The position numbers were made by a program, and so were the translations under genes. A stretch of 64,000 bases of DNA from JAWKTM01 sp041399085 (GTDB lineage: Bacteria > Planctomycetota > Planctomycetia > Pirellulales > Pirellulaceae), in the NCBI GenBank assembly GCA_041399085.1, contig JAWKTM010000006.1, forward strand, positions 62,001 through 126,000, in the 5' to 3' direction. This document shows positions 57,965 to 64,000 of the stretch, piece after piece. The stretch's first letter is position 1, and the number at the start of each line of letters is the position of its first letter. The notes beneath the pieces are model-generated. The model did not search any database. It saw nothing but the letters and a program-made list of their open reading frames with translations, and had not been told where the DNA came from.

Positions 57965-58266
57965 TACAGAGCGGGTGACGTGACCCGATTCGCCGATTCA
58001 ACCGGAAAAAACGGCACGAAAGCCATCGGCAATGAAAGTGGCAGGTATGCTAGTCGCGTCCCCGCCGCGACACAAGCGACAGCGGCGACCCGCTGCGGTC
58101 AGTCGCTCGGTTGCTTTCATGTAGGCACCCGTATAGGCTGGCTTTACTCACCTCGCGTTGTTCAATTCCCGCCCAATCGCAAACCGTTCTCGTCTGATTG
58201 CCACCGGTTGGCTTGGCCGTTGGACACATTGCGTTATCTCGTGTCGCAAGCATTTCGGAGTCTTGC
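57965..58266. other. Divergent promoter region, SDR / efflux operon
   Basis: 302 bases, no gene recognised. No clear operator or TetR/MarR-type palindrome was found that would explain pump regulation. Confidence 0.4.
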
Positions 58267-59529
58267 ATGTTTCGTTCGCAACGGTTCGTCCCGTCGGCGA
58301 TTGCTGTGGTTGTCGCTCTGGGGGTAATCAGTCGGCTGCTGGAATCGCCTGTCGCCGCCCAAGGCCCCGCGCCGGTCATCGTCTCGCCGGTAATCCGCAG
58401 CGAAGTTGTCGCGCGGCAAACGTTCACGGCCACCGTGAATCCAGTCCGACACAGTTTGATCGGTAGCGCGACGGACGGACGCGTGCTGGAGTTTTACGTG
58501 AACGACGGCGATCGCGTGACCGCCGAGCAGCCGTTGGCTCAACTCCGCACGGCGTCGCTCGAGATCGAACTGGCCGGGGCGCAAGCCGAATTAATGCTGC
58601 GGCAGCAAGAGTTGGCCGAGTTAGAGAACGGCTCGCGGCCGGAAGAAATCGAGCAGGCGCGGGCCCGGGTCGCGGCGGCGCAGGCAGTGAACGATTACGC
58701 CAAGGCCCGCTTTGCCCGCACCCAAAAGTTGTTTGAAAGCGGTCAAGCAATCACGCAAGAAGAGTACGATCAGGTCCGCTCGAGCTATGTGAATGCCCAG
58801 CAAACGATGATCGAAGCGATGCAGGGGATGGAGCTGGCGGTGAAAGGTCCGCGGGCCGAACGCATCGCCCAGGCTCGCGCACGTGTCCAATCCCAACAAG
58901 AGAGCGTCAACCAGATTCAGGACCGTATCGACAAACACACGGTGCGAGCTCCGTTCGAAGGCTTCATCGCCGCCGAACACACCGAAAAGGGCGCGTGGGT
59001 GCGGCAGGGCGACCCGGTGGCCGAAGTGATTCAGATCGATCCGATCGAGATCGAAGTCTTCGTGCCCGAGTCGTTCATTCGGTTCGTGCGTCGCGATCAG
59101 CCGTGCAGCGTGACGTTGGAAGCGCTGCCCGGCGAGCAGTTCGACGGCCAAGTCGTGCGGGTCGTTCCGCAAGCCAAACTTCGGTCGCGCACGTTTCCCG
59201 TCATCGTGCGAGTGCCGAATCGCGAAGTCGACGAGGACTTCTTGTTGAAGGCTGGCATGTTGGCTCGCGTGGCGTTGCCGATCGGCTCGCGGCAGGAGGC
59301 GCTGTTGGTGCCAAAGGATGCCTTGGTGCTCGGGCAAAACACGGTGGTCTACGTGGTCGAAAACAAAAAAGTGACGCCCGTGCCCGTGCAGGTTGGCTTT
59401 GCCGAAGGCGACTATTTCACCGTGCAAGGCCCGCTGCAACCGGGCCAAAAAGTGGTGATTGCCGGCAACGAACGACTTCGCCCCGGCGCGGATGTGATCG
59501 TCACGCGCGAACAGCCGCCCACATTCTAA
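58267..59529 (+). CDS. RND efflux periplasmic adaptor (membrane fusion protein)
   Basis: 420 residues from ATG 58267 (MFRSQRFVPSAIAVVVALGV, signal/anchor). Biotinyl-lipoyl half GSATDGRVLEFYVNDGDRVT, a long alpha-hairpin (residues about 105-215, coiled heptads with QEEYDQVRSSYVNAQQTMIE), second lipoyl half TVRAPFEGFIAAEHTEKGAW, then beta-barrel and membrane-proximal domains. It bridges the inner-membrane pump to an outer-membrane channel; no TolC gene is seen. 21 nt before the pump gene. Confidence 0.93.
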   Translation: MFRSQRFVPSAIAVVVALGVISRLLESPVAAQGPAPVIVSPVIRSEVVARQTFTATVNPVRHSLIGSATDGRVLEFYVNDGDRVTAEQPLAQLRTASLEIELAGAQAELMLRQQELAELENGSRPEEIEQARARVAAAQAVNDYAKARFARTQKLFESGQAITQEEYDQVRSSYVNAQQTMIEAMQGMELAVKGPRAERIAQARARVQSQQESVNQIQDRIDKHTVRAPFEGFIAAEHTEKGAWVRQGDPVAEVIQIDPIEIEVFVPESFIRFVRRDQPCSVTLEALPGEQFDGQVVRVVPQAKLRSRTFPVIVRVPNREVDEDFLLKAGMLARVALPIGSRQEALLVPKDALVLGQNTVVYVVENKKVTPVPVQVGFAEGDYFTVQGPLQPGQKVVIAGNERLRPGADVIVTREQPPTF

Positions 59530-59550
59530 GAATTCGATTCGAGTATCCTC

Positions 59551-62500
59551 ATGCACCCAATCGAAGCTTGTGTCCGTAACCCGGTGAAGGTCGCTGTCGG
59601 CGCGATGATGTTGGCGCTGTTCGGCTTCATCGCGCTGTTTCGGATGCCGATGCAGCTCATTCCCGAAGTTCAAACGCCTACCATCACGATCGAAACCCGC
59701 TGGCCCGGCGCCAGTCCGCAAGAGGTCGAACGCGAAATCACGCAAGAGCAGGAAGAGCAGCTCAAGAGCGTGGAAGGTGTGACCAAAATGACCTCCGAGT
59801 CGATGGACTCGATGGGCCGCATCACGATGGAGTTCTATGTCGGCACGAACATGGAAGAGGCGTTGCTGAAAGTTAATAGCCGCTTACAGCAAGTGCCCGA
59901 GTATCCAGAAGACGCCGACGAGCCGGTGATTAGTACGTCCAGCGCATCGGATCGACCGATCGCCTGGTTTATCCTCGGCGCTCGACGGCCGGACGATGAA
60001 GTGTTAAACGCCTTCGCCGCCAAGCGTCCTGATCTGGCCGCCGATGTTCGCAAAATCGCCACCACGGAGAACGCCGGCTTGGCGATGTTGCGGCTGCGCA
60101 AGCTGGCCGAGGCCCATCCCGAGGCGGCCGAACTGCTGCCCCAACAAACCGATGTGACCAAGCTGCGACGCTATTGTGAGGATGTGATCGAAGCCCGCTT
60201 CGAGCGCGTCTCGGGCGTCTCCAACTCGAATGTGATGGGCGGGTTGGAAGAAGAATTGCAAGTTGTGGTCGATCCGCAAAAGCTGGCCGCTCGTCAGTTG
60301 ACATTGGGTGAGCTGCGAACGCGCCTGCGATTGCAGAACAAAGACACCTCGGCCGGCGACTACTGGGAAGGCAAACGTCGCTACGTGGTACGGACGCTCA
60401 GCCAGTTTAATTCGTCCGAGGAAGTCGAAAGCCAAGTGATCGCCGTGCGCGACGGCGTGCCCGTGTTCGTGCGCGATGTGGCCGAAGTCCGTTTGGGCTA
60501 TAAGAAACCGGATGGCATGGTCCGGCGGTTCGGCACTTCCAGCATTGCCATCAATGCCTTGCGCGAGACGGGCGCGAATGTGCTGGATGTGATGGACGGC
60601 TTGCGCGAAGCAAGCCGCGAGCTGAACGAAGAAGTGCTCGTCGATATGGGACTGGAACTGACGCAGGTCTACGACGAAACGGAATATATCTACTCCGCCG
60701 TCGGATTAGTGAATGAAAACATTATCATCGGCAGCGCGCTGACCATGATGGTGTTGATGCTATTTCTGCATCTCGGGGCTCGCACGTTGATCTTCGCCCC
60801 TTTGATCGGCATCACGGCCGTGGCGGCCGTGTTTCTGTCCCCTTGGTTGTTCGTGATTACGGCGGCGTTGATTCTGGCGGCCGGTTTCTGGTTCGCCCGC
60901 GGCGCGTTGGTCGTGGGCTTGGCGATCCCTACCAGTATCATCGGCACCTTCCTAATGCTGAACTTGATGGGCCGGTCGCTCAACGTAATCAGCTTGGCCG
61001 GTATGGCGTTCGCCGTTGGTATGTTGGTCGACAATGCGGTGGTGGTGCTTGAGAACATTTATCGGCATCACCAGTTGGGCAAGGGCCGATTCGATGCCGC
61101 GGTGGCTGGAGCCAAGGAAGTGTGGGGAGCGGTCGTGGCCTCCACGTTGACCACGCTGGCCGTTTTTCTGCCGGTGTTGTTCGTGGAAGAAGAGGCCGGC
61201 CAGTTGTTCCGCGATATCGCTTTGGCGATTAGCTCGGCCGTGGGTTTATCGCTGCTGGTCTCCGTCACGTTGATTCCAACAGCTTCGGCCCGCCTACTCA
61301 GCAAGCGACACGCGGGCCGAAATGGGAACTCCGGCGAGGATTCGGTCGAGGAAGAAGATTCGTTGACCGAGGACGCGGATGACGCGGACGAAGTGTATGT
61401 GGTCAGCGACCACCATCGCCTGCATGAAGGAAATGGTGATGGCGAAGCCGCGCCGGAACGATCGCGACGTCGATTCAACTTGCCCAAGGCAACTCAAGCC
61501 GAACGGGCTCAGGCCGCAACGGGGGCCATTCACGGCTTTGGCGAACGTTTCGTGAACTGGATCGTCGCGATGAACGCCTGGACGCAAGCGACCACGATGC
61601 GGCGACTGGGTGTGGTTTTCTCATTGTTGCTCCTGTCATTCGGCATAAGCTGGCTGATGTGGCCCAAGGTGGAATATTTACCAACGGGTAATCGAAACTT
61701 GGTGTTTGGCATTATCCTGCCACCGCCAGGTTATAACTTGGACGAATTGGTAGACCTTGGACAGATCGTGGAAGAAGAGCTGCGTCCCTATTGGGATGTT
61801 GATCCGGACAGTCCCGAAGCCAACGCTTTGCCTTATCCTGCGATTGGCGACTTCTTCTATGTGGCACGTGGACGCCAAGTGTTCTTGGGTGTTAGGGCGG
61901 CCGACGCCACGCGGGCCGGCGATTTGATACCACTGGTGATGAGTGTGCGCGACAAGTTGCACGGCACCTTTGTGGTGGCAAAGCAAAGCAGTTTGTTCGA
62001 GCAAGGTCTCACGGCAGGCCGGACCGTGGACATCGAAATCACGGGCCCCGAGCTGCCCAAGTTGGTTGGCATCGGCGGCATGATGATGGGCAAGCTAATG
62101 AATCCCAAAGCGCCGCTGATTCCCGGCGCTCAAGCTCGTCCGGTTCCCAGCTTGGACCTCTCCAGCCCTGAGATCCACATCGAACCGAAAGTGATCCAGG
62201 CAGAATCGGTTGGCGTGAATGCCTCGGACATGGGTTATTCGATCGATGCCTGGGTCGACGGCGCCTATGCTACCGATTATTTCGTGGGCGGCGACAAGAT
62301 CGATCTCACCATCATTGGTTCCGAAACCACGGTGAATCGTTTTCAGGATCTCCCCGACTTGCCCATCGCCACACCCAGCGGCGAGTTGTTGACGCTGTCC
62401 ACGGTTGCCGAAATCACGCCGTCCAGCGGTCCCGAACAAGTGAACCACCGGGAACGGCAGCGAGCGATCACGATCGAGGTGTCGCCACCCCCGGAAGTTG

Positions 62501-63249
62501 CGCTGGAAGACGCATTGGCGATTATCAATCGTGAGATCTTAGAACCGCTGCGCGACAGCGGTGAATTGCGGGGCGGATATCGCGTCGCGCTCAGCGGCAC
62601 GGCTGACAAGTTGCGCGATACGTGGTTGGCGTTACGTTGGAACGTGTTGATCGCGCTGCTAATTACCTATTTGTTGATGGCGGCGTTGTTCGAGTCGTGG
62701 ACTTATCCATTCGTGATTATCCTCAGCGTGCCGCTAGGCGCCGTGGGTGGAATCGTGGCACTGCGAATGCTCTCGTGGTATTTACGACTAACTCATCAAC
62801 CGCCCCAAGCGCTCGACGTGCTTACGATGCTGGGATTCGTGATCTTGATTGGTACCGTGGTGAATAACGCCATCTTGATTGTGCATCAGTCGCTAAACCT
62901 GATGCGCGAGGAAAACGCCACTCCGAATGCTGCCATTTTGGAAAGCGTTCGCACTCGGATTCGGCCGATTTTTATGACGACCTTGACCACCGTACTCGGA
63001 TTGTCGCCGTTAGTTCTCTTCCCCGGAGCGGGCAGCGAACTCTACCGCGGTCTCGGAAGCGTGGTATTGGGAGGACTGTTTGTGTCGACGGTCTTCACAC
63101 TCATCTTCGTCCCGACGCTATTCAGTCTGATGATGGACGTGCGGGAAGCGTTCTTCCGAATGCTCGGACGATCAACCTCCGAATTCGATTTGGAAGAAAC
63201 GGCCGACGAACCCACCCGCGAACGCCCCGTCCACGCCTTGCACGCCTAA
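59551..63249 (+). CDS. RND-family efflux pump with two insertions
   Basis: 1232 residues against about 1040 for AcrB. N-terminal FGFIALFRMPMQLIPEVQTP and TIETRWPGASPQEVEREITQ are canonical; TM4 reads AGMAFAVGMLVDNAVVVLEN, with one Asp of the usual DD pair replaced by Asn (VDN), common outside the HAE1 group. Insertion one (about residues 150-215) is a charged helical block in the first porter loop (LNAFAAKRPDLAADVRKIAT). Insertion two (about 585-670) is a long acidic linker (EDSVEEEDSLTEDADDADEV) in the central cytoplasmic loop. C-terminal spans include LLITYLLMAALFESWTYPFV. Substrate unknown. Confidence 0.93.
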   Translation: MHPIEACVRNPVKVAVGAMMLALFGFIALFRMPMQLIPEVQTPTITIETRWPGASPQEVEREITQEQEEQLKSVEGVTKMTSESMDSMGRITMEFYVGTNMEEALLKVNSRLQQVPEYPEDADEPVISTSSASDRPIAWFILGARRPDDEVLNAFAAKRPDLAADVRKIATTENAGLAMLRLRKLAEAHPEAAELLPQQTDVTKLRRYCEDVIEARFERVSGVSNSNVMGGLEEELQVVVDPQKLAARQLTLGELRTRLRLQNKDTSAGDYWEGKRRYVVRTLSQFNSSEEVESQVIAVRDGVPVFVRDVAEVRLGYKKPDGMVRRFGTSSIAINALRETGANVLDVMDGLREASRELNEEVLVDMGLELTQVYDETEYIYSAVGLVNENIIIGSALTMMVLMLFLHLGARTLIFAPLIGITAVAAVFLSPWLFVITAALILAAGFWFARGALVVGLAIPTSIIGTFLMLNLMGRSLNVISLAGMAFAVGMLVDNAVVVLENIYRHHQLGKGRFDAAVAGAKEVWGAVVASTLTTLAVFLPVLFVEEEAGQLFRDIALAISSAVGLSLLVSVTLIPTASARLLSKRHAGRNGNSGEDSVEEEDSLTEDADDADEVYVVSDHHRLHEGNGDGEAAPERSRRRFNLPKATQAERAQAATGAIHGFGERFVNWIVAMNAWTQATTMRRLGVVFSLLLLSFGISWLMWPKVEYLPTGNRNLVFGIILPPPGYNLDELVDLGQIVEEELRPYWDVDPDSPEANALPYPAIGDFFYVARGRQVFLGVRAADATRAGDLIPLVMSVRDKLHGTFVVAKQSSLFEQGLTAGRTVDIEITGPELPKLVGIGGMMMGKLMNPKAPLIPGAQARPVPSLDLSSPEIHIEPKVIQAESVGVNASDMGYSIDAWVDGAYATDYFVGGDKIDLTIIGSETTVNRFQDLPDLPIATPSGELLTLSTVAEITPSSGPEQVNHRERQRAITIEVSPPPEVALEDALAIINREILEPLRDSGELRGGYRVALSGTADKLRDTWLALRWNVLIALLITYLLMAALFESWTYPFVIILSVPLGAVGGIVALRMLSWYLRLTHQPPQALDVLTMLGFVILIGTVVNNAILIVHQSLNLMREENATPNAAILESVRTRIRPIFMTTLTTVLGLSPLVLFPGAGSELYRGLGSVVLGGLFVSTVFTLIFVPTLFSLMMDVREAFFRMLGRSTSEFDLEETADEPTRERPVHALHA

Positions 63250-63287
63250 AAACTCGATCGCGGCACCCAAAAGAACCAAATTCAATT

Positions 63288-63402
63288 GGGAGTCCGAGGC
63301 TCTCGCCGAGTCTTCTTCCCCGGTAACACGAAGGGAGACCGAGGCTCCTGCCGAGTTCTCTTTCTGAAATCGTGTGGTAGCCCGAGGCTCCTGCCGAGGT
63401 CT
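63288..63402. repeat. Repeat CCGAGGCTCCTGCCGAG, three copies
   Basis: Copies near 63296, 63338 and 63379, the first with CTCTCGCC. Each is an imperfect palindrome (CTCGGCAGGAGCCTCGG on the other strand), spaced about 42 bases. Lies between the convergent pump and symporter genes. Confidence 0.75.
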
Positions 63403-63403
63403 C

Positions 63404-64000
63404 TTACTTCCTCTCGTCACCAAACGAGGGCAAACGCGCGACCACATCTGCCTCTCGCCGCCCGAGTTCTCCGATGCCCCACACCAACCCGCGCAATTGC
63501 TCGCGCGACTTGCCTCGCCCGCAAACGAACCCCAGCAAGTATCCAATAACCAACGTCAATACGACCCCGAACGTCAGCGGCCAAATTCCATTGAACTTCT
63601 GCTCGAACGGCCACATCCAAGCCATCCACGAGTAGCTGTTCGATCCCTGCATCCAAATCGTAAAGGCTGTCCCCAACACCAAGGCGGTCATTGCGCTGGC
63701 GGCCGTAGCGCGGCGAGTAAAAATGCCTAGCAGAAATACTGCCATCAACGGTCCGCCGAACGTATTCACAATGGCGATCATGATGCTAAAAATATCATCC
63801 ACCTGGGATACCAACAACGAGAACAGCGTCGCCGCGACACCAATGATCAGCACCAACGGCCGCCCTAATCTCAGCTCGTCCTCCTCGGTCAGTTGATCGA
63901 TTGGCTTCTGACGCCGTGTTGCCAACCAAGCTCGCCCCCAACCTAGGCGTCGGTGATAGTCCATAATGAGCAGCGTGCAGATCGAATTCAGCCCCGAATC
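63404..64000 (-). CDS. Sodium:solute symporter (SSS family), 5' part beyond the window
   Basis: C-terminal about 199 residues, open to the window edge. It starts in DSGLNSICTLLIMDYHRR, the conserved SSS segment (S-x-L-N-S-x-x-T...D-x-Y-R) after TM8-like helix. Then hydrophobic spans (PLVLIIGVAATLFSLLVSQV, FGGPLMAVFLLGIFTRRATA, PLTFGVVLTLVIGYLLGFVC) and a charged tail. Na+-coupled uptake of a sugar, sialate or similar is likely. Confidence 0.88.
   Translation of the reverse strand, partial: DSGLNSICTLLIMDYHRRLGWGRAWLATRRQKPIDQLTEEDELRLGRPLVLIIGVAATLFSLLVSQVDDIFSIMIAIVNTFGGPLMAVFLLGIFTRRATAASAMTALVLGTAFTIWMQGSNSYSWMAWMWPFEQKFNGIWPLTFGVVLTLVIGYLLGFVCGRGKSREQLRGLVWGIGELGRREADVVARLPSFGDERK

Noticed and set aside
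58621..59745. 374-codon minus-strand frame
   Set aside because: Antisense of the adaptor protein gene; no family features.

Overview
The window looks like a chromosomal piece of a planctomycete (Pirellulales-like). This is inferred from content, not from a marker-gene search: a DUF1559 prepilin-like protein, a DUF1080 protein, a very long Tat-exported Gfo/Idh/MocA oxidoreductase, short secreted Gly- or Pro-rich proteins, N-terminal anchors of the FGLRTLLV type, and high GC.

Layout. 1-2255 is most of gyrA (minus strand), followed by a Tat-exported amidohydrolase (2541-3479). 3480-17720 is the main accessory region, nearly all on the minus strand: five truncated RHS/YD-repeat segments in tandem. 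Three keep a C-terminal tip domain, two of which carry HExxH zinc-peptidase motifs. Each tip, and one RHS remnant that lost its tip, is followed by a small lipoprotein, membrane or signal-peptide protein gene that could be its immunity partner. An IS66 element (8-bp target duplication TGTACGCC) and an IS630 element (TA duplication) sit inside RHS reading frames; removing either on paper restores the frame. The array is heavily frameshifted and looks like a decaying store of displaced rhs tips.

18022-33406 holds exported proteins, DUF1559, a NatA/NatB-CPBP type ABC exporter, trxA with a clear terminator, a GH99/GH71-like hydrolase, a TMEM43/TerB-like membrane protein, an NPCBM-like secreted protein, a PfkB kinase, a broken sugar-phosphate isomerase-like gene and a MenC-like enolase-superfamily enzyme. 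33809-39712 is a co-oriented iron-sulfur assembly operon: sufR, a lone nuoB-like gene, sufC, sufB, sufD, a Rieske ferredoxin and sufT, behind a good sigma70-type promoter.

39849-42180 is the most unusual locus. A Ro60/Rsr (TROVE-vWA) gene is preceded, on the same strand, by about 650 bp of closely packed complete and partial tRNA-like sequences (Phe-like, a 3' half, an odd one, a Cys-like) and four copies of a conserved 25-nt motif. Two ordinary tRNA-Ser genes follow further on. 43648-49228 has a DoxX-like protein, the Gfo/Idh enzyme, an NtrC-type regulator beside a probable fossil of its kinase, and a NarL-type regulator. 49481-63249 has a cysteine hydrolase-ThuA fusion, a Tyr/Pro/Val repeat protein, a coupled TM protein/J-like protein pair, DUF1080, an SDR enzyme, and an RND efflux pair (adaptor plus a 1232-residue pump). 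The window ends in an SSS-family symporter.

Many otherwise conserved genes carry single-base indels, often in short homopolymers (NatA, DUF1559, TerB-like, ThuA fusion, isomerase). Some of the apparent pseudogenes may therefore be sequence or assembly errors.
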